Source of the DNA: DASQDN01 sp963825845
GTDB taxonomy: Bacteria; Acidobacteriota; Terriglobia; Bryobacterales; Bryobacteraceae
DNA length: 64,000 nt
Assembly (NCBI GenBank): GCA_963825845.1
Contig: CAWGVL010000011.1
Coordinates: forward strand, 59,690-123,689
Direction of reading: 5' to 3'
How positions within the stretch are numbered: the stretch's first letter is position 1; each line of letters begins with the position of its first letter. Below, in pieces: positions 8,747 to 17,705 of the stretch. The notes beneath the pieces are model-generated. The model was not told the origin of the DNA. It did not search any database and saw only the letters and a list, made by a program, of their open reading frames with translations. The translations under genes and the position numbers were made by a program.

Positions 8747-10225
8747 TTAAGCGAGCGCGGATTTCACGACGTTTCCATGCACGTCCGTTAACCGGAAGTA
8801 ACGCCCCTGAAATTTGTAAGTCAAGCGCGTGTGCTCGATCCCAAGGCAGTGCAGAATCGTCGCATTCAGGTCATATACAGAGACCGGATCGCGGACAATG
8901 TTGTAACTGAAATCGTCCGTCTCCCCAATCGTCACACCGCCTTTGATGCCGCCGCCGGCCATCCACAGAGTGAAGCAGCGCGGATGGTGATCGCGGCCAT
9001 AGTCGTCGGCGGTGAGCTTCCCCTGCGAATAAACCGTACGCCCGAATTCGCCGCCCCAGATGACCAGGGTGTCGTCCAGCAACCCGCGATCCTTCAAGTC
9101 CTGGATCAACGCCGCAGTCGGCTGATCGGTGTCGCGGCATTGACCGGCGATTTGCTTCGGGCACTTGCTGTGTTGGTCCCAGCCGCGATGAAACAACTGA
9201 ATGAAGCGGACGCCGCGTTCTGCCAGGCGGCGCGCCAGAACGCAATTTGCGGCAAACGTGCCTGGCTTGCGCGCGTCGGGGCCGTAACGCTCAAGGACAG
9301 CCGCAGGCTCTTTCGAGAGATCTGTGAGTTCGGGCACCGACGACTGCATCCGAAACGCCATCTCGTACTGCGATATGCGAGTGTGAATCTCAGGATCGCC
9401 GAAGCTCTCTGCGTTCCTTTCGTTAAGCTTCGCGAGATCGTCGAGGAACCGGCGGCGCACTCCGGCTTCGAATCCGGGTGGGTTTGACAAGTACAACACG
9501 GGATCACGGCCGCTCTGAAACTTCACTCCCTGGAACCGCGAGGAGAGGAAGCCGCTGCCCCACAACCGGTCATATAACGGCTGGTCGCTCGAAGCGCCAA
9601 GCGAGACCATGACAACGAATGCCGGAAGGTCCTTGTTCTCGCTGCCGAGGCCGTAGCTGATCCACGAACCCAGACTCGGACGTCCTGCCAGTTGAAAACC
9701 TGTGAGCGCAAACGTGATCGCAGGATCATGGTTGATCTGCTCCGTGTTCATGGACTTGATGAAGCAGATCTCGTCGGCGATCTTGGCGGTGTGGGGCAGC
9801 AACTCGCTCAACGTTGCGCCCGATTTTCCGTGCTGAGCAAACTTGTAGATCGAAGGCGCAGTCGGAAAGCGCGACTGATGAGCCGTCATCCCCGTCAATC
9901 GCTGTCCGCGGCGCACGGACTCCGGTAGATCCTGGCCGCGAAACTTCTCCAGCTCCGGCTTGGAATCGAACAGTTCCAGTTGTGACGGGCCGCCGGACTG
10001 GAAGAGGTAGATCACACGCTTCGCTTTCGGCGCGAAATGCGGCAAACCCGGGAGGCCGTCGGCGGCTGGTTTCCCGTCCGTGTCCGCTTCTGCGGCAAAG
10101 CCGTTCTCCCTCAGCAAAGCAGCGAGAGCGGCGGCGCCAAGGCTCACTCCGAATTGGCTGAAGAAATGCCTGCGTGCCATGAGCACGCGATGCTGTTCAA
10201 GCGCGCTGATCTTTTCGCCGTTCAT
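8747..10225 (-). CDS. DUF1501 domain protein
   Basis: 492 residues, intact. The second Met gives MARRHFFSQFGVSLGAAALA, a twin-arginine-like export signal at residues 16-40; ATG 10225 is kept as the start because it overlaps the upstream PSD1 stop (ATGA), though ATG 10180 would also retain the signal. Landmarks: FQSGGPSQLELFDSKPELEK, ICFIKSMNTEQINHDPA, LVIWGGEFGRT near 385, GRDHHPRCFTLWMAGGGIKG and HTRLTYKFQGRYFRLTDVHG at the end. Compared with the copy at 736-2121 it has an insert before LPHFAPKAKRVI. It is translationally coupled to the PSD1 gene. No activity is known for the family. Confidence 0.88.
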   Translation of the reverse strand: MNGEKISALEQHRVLMARRHFFSQFGVSLGAAALAALLRENGFAAEADTDGKPAADGLPGLPHFAPKAKRVIYLFQSGGPSQLELFDSKPELEKFRGQDLPESVRRGQRLTGMTAHQSRFPTAPSIYKFAQHGKSGATLSELLPHTAKIADEICFIKSMNTEQINHDPAITFALTGFQLAGRPSLGSWISYGLGSENKDLPAFVVMVSLGASSDQPLYDRLWGSGFLSSRFQGVKFQSGRDPVLYLSNPPGFEAGVRRRFLDDLAKLNERNAESFGDPEIHTRISQYEMAFRMQSSVPELTDLSKEPAAVLERYGPDARKPGTFAANCVLARRLAERGVRFIQLFHRGWDQHSKCPKQIAGQCRDTDQPTAALIQDLKDRGLLDDTLVIWGGEFGRTVYSQGKLTADDYGRDHHPRCFTLWMAGGGIKGGVTIGETDDFSYNIVRDPVSVYDLNATILHCLGIEHTRLTYKFQGRYFRLTDVHGNVVKSALA

Positions 10226-13200
10226 TGCTTCGTGATGACCTCATCCAGATTGAGAATCAAACTGGCTACCGTCGAGTAAGCCGCTAGCTCGTCTGCCTTC
10301 AGCTTCGTGTCGTATGGCTTGGAGCCAACCGCAAGCAGTTGCTCTGCCTGCTGCGGATGACCTCGGAAATACTCGAGTTGCGTCTGTAAATTACCGAGCA
10401 GAACGCGCTTTTCGACATCATCGGGCCGACGGCCGGCAGCCAGACGCAGACCGAAGGCGAGCCGGTCTTCCGGCTGCTTCCCTCCCTCCATCATCATGCG
10501 TTGAGCCATCAACCTGGCCGCTTCCACGTAGGTGGTGTCGTTCATCAGGTTCAACGCCTGGAGCGGCGTGTTGGTGCGAGTCTCGCGCACCGTACAATAT
10601 TCGCGCGAAGAAGCATCCAGTACCTGCATCGCAGGCGGCATCACCGTACGTTTCCAGTACGTGTAAAGACTGCGGCGCCACAAGCCGTCGCCCTTGTCCT
10701 GAGCGTAGTTGGTCATGTTCGAGAAGAGCATATCTTTGTACAACCCTTCTGGCTGGTACGGCTTGACGGAAGGGCCGCCGCGCTTCTCCACAAGTAGACC
10801 GGAAACCAGCAGCGCCTGGTCGCGAATCATTTCAGCCGGCAGCCGCAGACGTGGGCCGCGCGCCAGCAATCGATTCTCGGGATCGCGCTGCTGCAACTGC
10901 GGAGTCACCCTCGAACTTTGCCGGTAAGTTGCGCTCGAGACGATCGTCTTGAGCAAAGCTTTCGTATCCCAGCCGCCTTGCTGGAACTCAACCGCTAGCC
11001 AATCGAGCAGTTCAGGATGAGAAGGCAGTTCACCCTGGGCGCCGAAATCTCCCGCGGTCTTCACCAGCCCGGTACCGAACAACATCTGCCAGTAGCGGTT
11101 GACGGTCACTCGCGACGTGAGCGGGTTTTCGGGGCTGACAAGCCAGCGCGCGAATCCAAGCCGGTTGTTCGGCCAGGATTTCTCCATAGGCGGCAAAACC
11201 GCCGGAACACCGCGCTCGACTCGCTCGCCTGGAGCGTCATAGGAGCCACGCTTAAGAATGTAAGCGGGCCGAGGCTCCGGCAGTTCTTGCATCACCATCA
11301 AAGTGGTCACAGCGGTTTCGACAGCGGCTCTTTCACGTCGAAGCTCGCGCAATGTCATCCAGGTTCGCCTCGCCGCGGCCGGCGCTGCTTCCTCGAGAAA
11401 CGCATTCCGGAGTTTCAGCCGTTGCCCGTCAGTGCGCATCTGGGAAGGGATCGCGGCGATTCGGGGAAGCGAATCAGGACAAGCCAAGATAGCGATTTGC
11501 TCTGCGCTGGGCAACCCTTTGTAGATTCGAACTTCGTCCAGCAGCCCACGGAAGTGCCACTCAGATCCGGGCCCGCCACCTATGCGGAGATGGGCGCCGG
11601 CGTTGGCGAACTGACGGAACAACCGGCCATTGTTGACCTTGAGCGTTTGCTTCTGCCCGTTAAGATAGATTTTGACCTTCTCATACGGCTCGATGCTGTC
11701 GAACACAGCGACGACGTGATGCCATTGCTTGAGTGGCAGCGGGTTCTCTGTTTCAACACGAAATGAATCATCGGCCCAGACGCTTACCAGGTTGAAGTGT
11801 ACTTTGCCATTTTCGAAAAATACGCCGTAGCCGCGTCCTTTAGGCAGATTGTTCTCCTGCTCGGAAACCTCGTCGCCCATTCGGCTGACAATGGCGCCGC
11901 TGTTTTCCGACTCGGGATAAAACCAGGCTGAGATGGCAAACCTGTCTTTGAAATCGTGTACGCGATCGCGGTAATCGAAATTGGCCGCTTTCCCTGCGTC
12001 AAACCAAATCTTGCCGTCGAACGCTGCCCCCTGACCGAGAGGCGAGGACGCGTATCGCGGCGGTCCGCCCTTAAAACCGACCTGCACATTCTCAGTCCGC
12101 CCTTTGGCCGCATCGTCTTCATCGTCCGGCGGAGTTGGCCGGCTCTCGTGACCGGCGGACAACTCGACGCGCTCGTCAAATGGCTGTTGCAACACTAGAT
12201 CCTCGGAAGGAAACCATTGCCGGTCAGGAGAAGTCGTGAGGGACTTCTCCCACCGGCGCTGCTCCGCTCCGGCATGTTGCAGCGATGCAGCGAGCTCTCT
12301 ATCCGCACGAGCTATCTCGGTATCGATCTGCTGCAGCCGTTGCTGCTGCTGCCGCGTGGGCGCAGGGATCCATGGAGCCGCATTGCCGAAGTTGCTGAAC
12401 CGCCCGTCTTCGGGGATGTTGTTGAAGTAGGCGTAGAGCTGATAAAACTCCTTCTGCGTGAAGGGGTCGTACTTATGATTGTGGCAGCGCGCGCAGCCCA
12501 TCGTCAGCCCGAGAAACACCGTAGAAGTCGTATCGACGCGGTCAATGACATACTCCACCGCGTACTCTTCCGGCACGAGACCGTCTTCGGAGTTGCCGCG
12601 ATGGTTACGATTGAAAGCCGTGGCAATCCGCTGGTCCAGTGTCGGATTCGGCAGCAGGTCGCCCGCAAGCTGTTCCACCGTAAATTGATTGAACGGCATG
12701 TTCCGGTTGAAGGCTTCGATCACCCAATCGCGCCAGCGCCACATCTCACGGTCGCCATCTACCTGGTATCCGTTCGTGTCTGCATACCGCGCCGCATCCA
12801 GCCAGCGGAACGCCATACGCTCACCGTAGCGCTCGGAAGCGAGCAAACGATCTACGACCTTTTCATATGCATTCGGAGAAGGGTCGTTGACAAAGTCGTC
12901 AATTTCCTGGGGCGTGGGTGGCAGACCCGTGATATCGAACGAAACGCGCCGGATCAACGTAGCGCGGTCTGCTTCGGCGGATGGCTGCAAGCCTTCTTTC
13001 TCCAGCCTCGCCAGCACGAAAGAATCGATGGCATTGCGAGCCCAGTTGTTGGCGTTCACTTTCGGAGCTTGAGGCCGTTGCGGCACAATGAATGCCCAAT
13101 GCTGTTGCCAGGGAGCACCCTCTGTAATCCATTGAGTCAGCCGCTCGATTTCCTGCTTCGTCAGCTTGAGCCCCGAATAAACCGGAGGCATAAGCAGCGA

Positions 13201-13515
13201 CCGATTCTCGGCAGTGATGCGTAGAGCCAGTTGACTCTGCTTCGGATCGCCGCGAACAATGGCTCGGCGTCCGCTGCCGAGATCGGCGAACGCATGGGCT
13301 TCCGTATCGAAGCGCAGTTTGCTCTTATTGTTTACGGCGTCCGGTCCGTGGCACACAAAGCACTTGTCCGATAGAATCGGACGGATATCGCGGCTGAAAT
13401 CGATGCGCGCCGAGGCAGGTGTCGCTGCCGGCTGTTGTGCAAACGCCCCTGAGTACATCGTCCAGCCCGCAACGAAAACAAACGCGACGATCTGTTTGGC
13501 ACGAAGACGCTGCAT
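10222..13515 (-). CDS. PSD1 family protein: cytochrome-like PSCyt1, DUF1549, LamG, DUF1553
   Basis: An intact 1,097-residue exported protein (signal peptide to about residue 27). Order of domains: PSCyt1 with CFVCHG at residues 52-57; DUF1549 from about 150 to 360 (AIDSFVLARLEKEGLQPSAE, WLDAARYADTNGYQVDG, and a second haem-like CARCHNH near 345); a concanavalin A-like LamG jelly roll around 490-680 (AISAWFYPESENSGAIVSRM, WHHVVAVFDS, LLDEVRIYKGLPS); and DUF1553 from about 790 to 1,050 (NPLTSRVTVNRYWQMLFGTG, SHPELLDWLAVEFQQGGWDT). The LamG insert distinguishes it from the 810-residue copy at 36.4-38.8 kb and suggests carbohydrate binding. First gene of the minus-strand cassette with DUF1501 and the transporter. 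Confidence 0.88.
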   Translation of the reverse strand: MQRLRAKQIVAFVFVAGWTMYSGAFAQQPAATPASARIDFSRDIRPILSDKCFVCHGPDAVNNKSKLRFDTEAHAFADLGSGRRAIVRGDPKQSQLALRITAENRSLLMPPVYSGLKLTKQEIERLTQWITEGAPWQQHWAFIVPQRPQAPKVNANNWARNAIDSFVLARLEKEGLQPSAEADRATLIRRVSFDITGLPPTPQEIDDFVNDPSPNAYEKVVDRLLASERYGERMAFRWLDAARYADTNGYQVDGDREMWRWRDWVIEAFNRNMPFNQFTVEQLAGDLLPNPTLDQRIATAFNRNHRGNSEDGLVPEEYAVEYVIDRVDTTSTVFLGLTMGCARCHNHKYDPFTQKEFYQLYAYFNNIPEDGRFSNFGNAAPWIPAPTRQQQQRLQQIDTEIARADRELAASLQHAGAEQRRWEKSLTTSPDRQWFPSEDLVLQQPFDERVELSAGHESRPTPPDDEDDAAKGRTENVQVGFKGGPPRYASSPLGQGAAFDGKIWFDAGKAANFDYRDRVHDFKDRFAISAWFYPESENSGAIVSRMGDEVSEQENNLPKGRGYGVFFENGKVHFNLVSVWADDSFRVETENPLPLKQWHHVVAVFDSIEPYEKVKIYLNGQKQTLKVNNGRLFRQFANAGAHLRIGGGPGSEWHFRGLLDEVRIYKGLPSAEQIAILACPDSLPRIAAIPSQMRTDGQRLKLRNAFLEEAAPAAARRTWMTLRELRRERAAVETAVTTLMVMQELPEPRPAYILKRGSYDAPGERVERGVPAVLPPMEKSWPNNRLGFARWLVSPENPLTSRVTVNRYWQMLFGTGLVKTAGDFGAQGELPSHPELLDWLAVEFQQGGWDTKALLKTIVSSATYRQSSRVTPQLQQRDPENRLLARGPRLRLPAEMIRDQALLVSGLLVEKRGGPSVKPYQPEGLYKDMLFSNMTNYAQDKGDGLWRRSLYTYWKRTVMPPAMQVLDASSREYCTVRETRTNTPLQALNLMNDTTYVEAARLMAQRMMMEGGKQPEDRLAFGLRLAAGRRPDDVEKRVLLGNLQTQLEYFRGHPQQAEQLLAVGSKPYDTKLKADELAAYSTVASLILNLDEVITKQ

Positions 13516-13754
13516 CTCTAACTCTCGCCACCTGGGTTCCGCACGACACTTTCATTCTAAACATCTTGGGCCCCAGTCAGCCGCATGTGTCCGCTTAGGG
13601 CAAACGGACCCGATCAGGCGGCATCGGGCGACGAGGCGCTCCATCGTTAACGCGATAACTCTTCATCAAAGGCAAACCTGATTCAATTCCACCAGGGCAG
13701 CGACGGCTTCAGCTCCGGTGCCGGCGAGACGGGCTCTGCGATGCCAGGCATCCC

Positions 13755-14137
13755 ATGATCCGTGTATGCGGCTTGCTCGTACGTCTCGCTTTCATGGCGG
13801 CGATCAGCAGCACCATCGAAACAAAGCTTGCGAAGCACATTCCTGGCTACCATACGTATAAAGCCCTGGCCGAAGAGAAACTGCAGAACCAGGTCAGAAT
13901 ACTTCCTCCTTCAACAGCGCTGATCAAGCAGCACAAGTATTGGCTCCGCATATGTCTTCAAGCAGGGTCGCGATGGCATGCGTGGTATTCCTTCACGAGA
14001 TACCTGACACCAGTAAGGGACATACGCTGCTTGTCACCCATGAGTTGATAACATCCGTCACGGCCAACCAGCTCGATGGTTCGCTGAAGAGGCTGCGAAA
14101 GCGATTGCTGACGGAGTGCGGCATTGAAAGGTCATGA
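13755..14137 (+). pseudogene. remnant of a small conserved protein, possibly DUF502-like
   Basis: Three frames successively read as one protein: LAKHIPGYHTYKALAEEKLQ from 13755, AYVFKQGRDGM near 13945-13980, and VVFLHEIPDTSKGHTLLVTH running to TGA at 14135-14137. The architecture (hydrophobic N-terminus, PGY motif, then P-D/N-T-S-x-G near the end) resembles the DUF502 membrane proteins, but similarity is loose. At least two frameshifts. The stop lies 76 bases before the start of the next gene. It is unlikely to be translated as one protein. Confidence 0.4.
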
Positions 14138-14213
14138 ACTCTCAGTGACGTGTGATTTCCCATCCTGTCCGATGAATCGCGCCCACACGCGGAAAGTGCG
14201 AAGATGTAGCGTC

Positions 14214-14861
14214 ATGACAACTATAGGACTTATCGGCGCCGGGCATATCGGCGGCCAGGTTGCGAGACTTGCCGTTCAAAACGGCTACAACGTTGTGATC
14301 AGCAATTCACGTGGTCCGGAGACCTTGTCGGGCCTGATCGCGGAGCTTGGACCTGCCGCCCGCGCGGCAACTGTGCTGGACGCGGCACAGTCCGGAGACA
14401 TCGTTGTGGTGACGATCCCCTTGAAGAACTATCGCTCGGTTCCCGTCGAGCCGCTCAAGGGCAAAATTGTGATCGATACCAACAACTACTACCCTGAACG
14501 AGACGGCCACATCCCGGAGCTCGACAATGAATCCACCACGACCGCCGAACTCCTGCAGGCGCACCTGCCGGCCTCCAAAGTCGTGAAAGCCTTTAATCAT
14601 ATCTACGCGGCCCAGCTCACCACTGACGGGAAACCGCCCGGCACAAAGGATCGACGCGCGCTCGTAATCGCCGGTGATGATCCGGAGGCCAAGGCCACGG
14701 TCGCGCGTCTACTCGATCGGTTCGGCTTCGATACAGTGGACGCGGGCCCGTTGAGAGAAGGGTGGCGCATTCAGCGGGACACCCCGGGGTACGGTCCGCG
14801 CCGCACGGCCGAGGAACTGCGCAAAGATCTTGCAGCGGCCAAACGCTACAGGGACATGTAA
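14214..14861 (+). CDS. NADP-binding oxidoreductase of the F420-dependent NADP reductase (NPD) type
   Basis: 215 residues. The N-terminal Rossmann fold is plain: TIGLIGAGHIGGQVARLAVQ with G-x-G-x-x-G at residues 7-12, and SNSRGPETL after beta2, where Ser-Asn-Ser-Arg suits NADP 2'-phosphate binding. Then VVVTIPLKNYRSVP and IDTNNYYPERDG, VKAFNHIYAAQLTTDGKPPG, and LVIAGDDPEAKATVARLLDR, typical of the F420:NADP oxidoreductase superfamily. ATG 14214 is chosen because the glycine-rich loop then starts at residue 7; an in-frame ATG at 14172 would add 14 residues without homology. Whether the organism uses F420 cannot be judged from this window. It stands alone, next to the IS110 remnant. Confidence 0.75.
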   Translation: MTTIGLIGAGHIGGQVARLAVQNGYNVVISNSRGPETLSGLIAELGPAARAATVLDAAQSGDIVVVTIPLKNYRSVPVEPLKGKIVIDTNNYYPERDGHIPELDNESTTTAELLQAHLPASKVVKAFNHIYAAQLTTDGKPPGTKDRRALVIAGDDPEAKATVARLLDRFGFDTVDAGPLREGWRIQRDTPGYGPRRTAEELRKDLAAAKRYRDM

Positions 14862-15113
14862 GAGTATTCATTCACTTGGGACCCTGTGACCATCAACCGG
14901 GCGATGGCGGTCACGATGACTTGTGGTAGCCGCTGTCAATCGCGCCGCCGTTCCTTACCTCGGAAGCACTCAGCGATAACCACCCTGTCCGCAACGCTGT
15001 CGTCATTAAAGTCAAAAAGCGTCGGGCTAGTGTGCGCGAGTACGGCCGTGTTCAACCCCGTGTGGTCCCCTCGGCTATGAACGGTCCTTCGAAAACTAGC
15101 AACGTTTAGTCGC

Positions 15114-16487
15114 TTAGTTTTCTGTTGGTTGGCGTTTACGGTTTGTGCGTTTGGGCTTTGGGTTATCGTGCATACAGGTAGCGAGGCGCCGCCGATGGCA
15201 CTTGGAGCAAAGCTCTGCGGGAACGGCGAGGCTGATGGGGACGCTCAGCAATGGCTTTCTCTTCAGAATTGCTTCGAAGCCGATCCGTTCCAAGCGCTGG
15301 ACCATTCTTCTGGCAGTACGCTCGGGATGGAGTCGGTCAAAGTAATCGCCGCCGCGCTCGCGATAAACACCCCCGTCGCGGATGAGCACATAGAGGATGG
15401 TGAGCAGCCGGTGAGCGACCGCCACCGTTGCCCTCTTGAGGCCGCGCCGGCCAGCCAAGCGATGGAACATGGCGGAAAGGAAGCAGTCGTGCGTGCGTGA
15501 TGCGGCCCAAGCGCATTGCACCAGAATGCGGCGTAGGTACCGGTCTCGCTTGCGCGTTTTGCCGGAAAAGCGTTTGCCTGCGCTTTCGGAGTTACCTGGA
15601 CACAAGCCCACCCAACTGGCCAAGTGATTCACAGTAGGAAATTGCATCATGTCGACGCCGAGTTCCGCTAAGATGGCTTGCGCGCTGACTGTATCAATTC
15701 CGGGAACAGTCGACATACGCTGAATCAAGTCGCTATGTTGGCTCATCTCGGTGCTGAGTCGTTCATCGATGGACGCAGACTTCTATCCAGTTCATCCAGG
15801 CGGGTGAGCTGTTGAGTCAGCATCCAACGAAAGTGCTCGTCGGTGCGGCCATTCAGCGCCGATACCAGTTCGGGTAGCTTCTCGCGCAACTTGCCCACGG
15901 CCAGGTCGGCCATGGCGAGAGCATCCGTAGCGCCTTTGGCCAACTGATTCAGAATGGCGCGTCCGCTCTTACCCACGATATTGCTGGCGACGCTGCCGAG
16001 CTTGATGTTGACTGTTTCCAACAAGCGTCCGATGCGGTTGATGACACGGTTGCGATCCTGCTGAAGATGGACTCGCATGCGCGTCAGTTCGCGTGCTTGA
16101 CGGATCGGCTTGGAGGAATGAAACTGCCCGCCAGCATGCCGTACTGAAGAAACTCGGCCATGCGCCGAGCATCGATGCGGTCGGTCTTTCGGCCTTGTAG
16201 CGCGCGCACCGTTTGCGGGTTGACCAGCGTCAGCGCAAGCCCCCAGCGGCGCTGCTCGAGAATGTTCCACACCGGAATCCAGTACACACCGGTTAACTCC
16301 AAACCACCTGCTTCACCTGCTGCTGTTTGAGCCAGGTGGCGAGCCGTTCCAAATCGTGAGTAAATGTGCCGAAGACTTGCTCTGCAATTTCGTCTTCGCT
16401 TTGTCCATTGCGACGGATGCACACACAAGCCGTGATGGACTTCTTATGTACATCCAGCCCCGCGCAACGGCGGTAAAGTAGTTTCAT
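15114..16487 (-). mobile_element. IS110 family transposase, frameshifted and inactive
   Basis: A minus-strand IS110/IS116-type transposase broken into four frames. Start ATG 16487 reads MKLLYRRCAGLDVHKKSITA (first DEDD Asp) up to QQVKQV; the frame moves near 16310 to LTGVYWIPVWNILEQRRWGL and KTDRIDARRMAEFLQ; near 16130 to ARELTRMRVHLQQDRNRVIN; and near 15765 to MSTVPGIDTVSAQAILAELG and NHLASWVGLCPGNSESAGK, the C-terminal Tnp20 domain with the helix-hairpin-helix and catalytic Ser region. At 15765-15775 the shift is one extra base. The length without shifts fits a normal IS110 transposase of about 420-450 residues. No obvious terminal inverted repeats, as expected for this family. The element can no longer encode its own transposase. 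Confidence 0.8.
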
Positions 16488-16828
16488 GTTGTTCTCCTTG
16501 CCGCAAGCAGGGGACGCCTGGAAAACCATCGATTTTCCTTCACGTGCTCTCTGCCTTGCGGCAAAGGCGACACTCCGTTGTTCCACGCAAACTTCAATGC
16601 TCGGCGTCCGGACCACATTCACAGTCGGGCTGCAAGCGCCAAACGAGAGCCGGCCTTATCAAGCTCACAGCACTCGGAATCTTACCGCTTCCTCACCCTT
16701 TTCATCCCCCGTTGTCCGCACCTGCCGGTGAGGCATTCACCATGCGAAAAAAACTATATTCTCCAAAATATCAAGCAATTAGCCTTTGAGGCGCACGAGT
16801 TCCGTTATCCCACGTGCAACACTGAAGC
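16488..16828. other. non-coding stretch upstream of the IS110 transposase start
   Basis: About 340 bases between the transposase start (minus strand) and the hairpin before the next plus-strand gene. Short open frames here carry no recognisable homology. In active IS110-group elements the 5' non-coding end holds a structured bridge RNA. The copy here could be its remnant, but no clear fold or target/donor loop was identified by eye. The right-hand boundary of the element is not marked by any repeat that I could see. Confidence 0.35.
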
Positions 16829-16854
16829 AACGCCGGCATTGTGCCGGCGTTTTT
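16829..16854 (+). terminator. perfect GC-rich hairpin followed by T run (terminator or attenuator-like)
   Basis: The arms aacgccggca (16829-16838) and tgccggcgtt (16842-16851) pair perfectly over 10 bp around a 3-base loop (ttg), and T's continue to 16854. This is the textbook shape of an intrinsic terminator. It lies only 15 bases before the ATG at 16870, so it would either end upstream transcription or act as a leader attenuator on the gene it precedes. Confidence 0.7.
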
Positions 16855-16869
16855 CATTTGGAACACCAT

Positions 16870-17610
16870 ATGGCTACCGCTCTACAACTCGCGGCCAACC
16901 GCCGCAACGCACAACGCTCCACCGGACCGCGCACGTCCGAAGGCAAAGCCGCCATCCGTTTGAACGCCGCCACGCATGGCATGACCGCCAGGGTCATTGT
17001 CCTGCCCCATGAATCCGCGCTCGATTATCATGAAATTCGTGCTGCTTTGATTGACGATTACGCGCCCGCGACCTCGCAGGAATTGATGCTGGTCGACCAG
17101 ATCGCCGCCGGCTACTGGCGCACCATTCGCGCTCGTCGATTCGAAACCGCGATGTTCGACAACCAGCTACGGGCGAAGAAGTACGAGTACGACATGGATC
17201 CGCGCCCGAATTCCAGAGATGACGAGGGATGCGCCGTCATCCTGCAAATCGAATCGCCCGAATCGCTGAAAAATTACTATCGGTATGATGGCGCTATCTC
17301 GCGCGACTACTACCGCGCCATTGCTTCGCTCGAGCGCATGCAGGCCGGTCGACGTCGCGAAGAAGACCGCCAGGAGCGCAAGGCCCGCGAGGAAGCCCGG
17401 CTGTGTGAACGCATCGTCAACCACCCGGATCCCGACTCTGTCGCGGAGATCTCGCCCGAGCCTCCAACGCCCCGGCAAGCGGCTGCAAACAACTGTGTTA
17501 ACCCAAGTGGCTTCGTTTCGTACTACGAGCCCTCCGACTCCGTTAACCGAACCGAATCGCGGCGCGCCAGGGAAGGAACTTCTTCTCACGCCGCAAGAAG
17601 CACGTTATAG
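16870..17610 (+). CDS. conserved hypothetical protein with NRRNAQxSTGPxTxEGKAAxRxNA N-terminus
   Basis: 246 residues with no enzymatic motif recognised. The N-terminus, AANRRNAQRSTGPRTSEGKA followed by IRLNAATHGMTA, is a pattern I associate with short acidobacterial proteins of unknown function. The middle (residues about 75-180) is helical and charged, and residues about 170-190 (RRREEDRQERKAREEARL) form a likely coiled coil. The C-terminal 60 residues look disordered. ATG 16870 is chosen because it gives this conserved N-terminus; the open frame extends upstream to 16786 through the hairpin, which argues against an earlier start. No clear Shine-Dalgarno sequence. It sits beside a dead IS110 element, which may be coincidence. 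Confidence 0.6.
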   Translation: MATALQLAANRRNAQRSTGPRTSEGKAAIRLNAATHGMTARVIVLPHESALDYHEIRAALIDDYAPATSQELMLVDQIAAGYWRTIRARRFETAMFDNQLRAKKYEYDMDPRPNSRDDEGCAVILQIESPESLKNYYRYDGAISRDYYRAIASLERMQAGRRREEDRQERKAREEARLCERIVNHPDPDSVAEISPEPPTPRQAAANNCVNPSGFVSYYEPSDSVNRTESRRAREGTSSHAARSTL

Positions 17611-17705
17611 AAACAACGCGAGGCGCCGGTACGAAAGGTGCCCCGGCAATCCGAACACCAGGGACATAGGATCTTTGACATCTGAAACAAGTACAACTCA
17701 CTCAG

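Noticed and set aside
16829..16854. REP-like repeat or integron attC site
   Set aside because: Only one copy is visible and no integrase or repeat array accompanies it; a terminator shape is the simplest reading.
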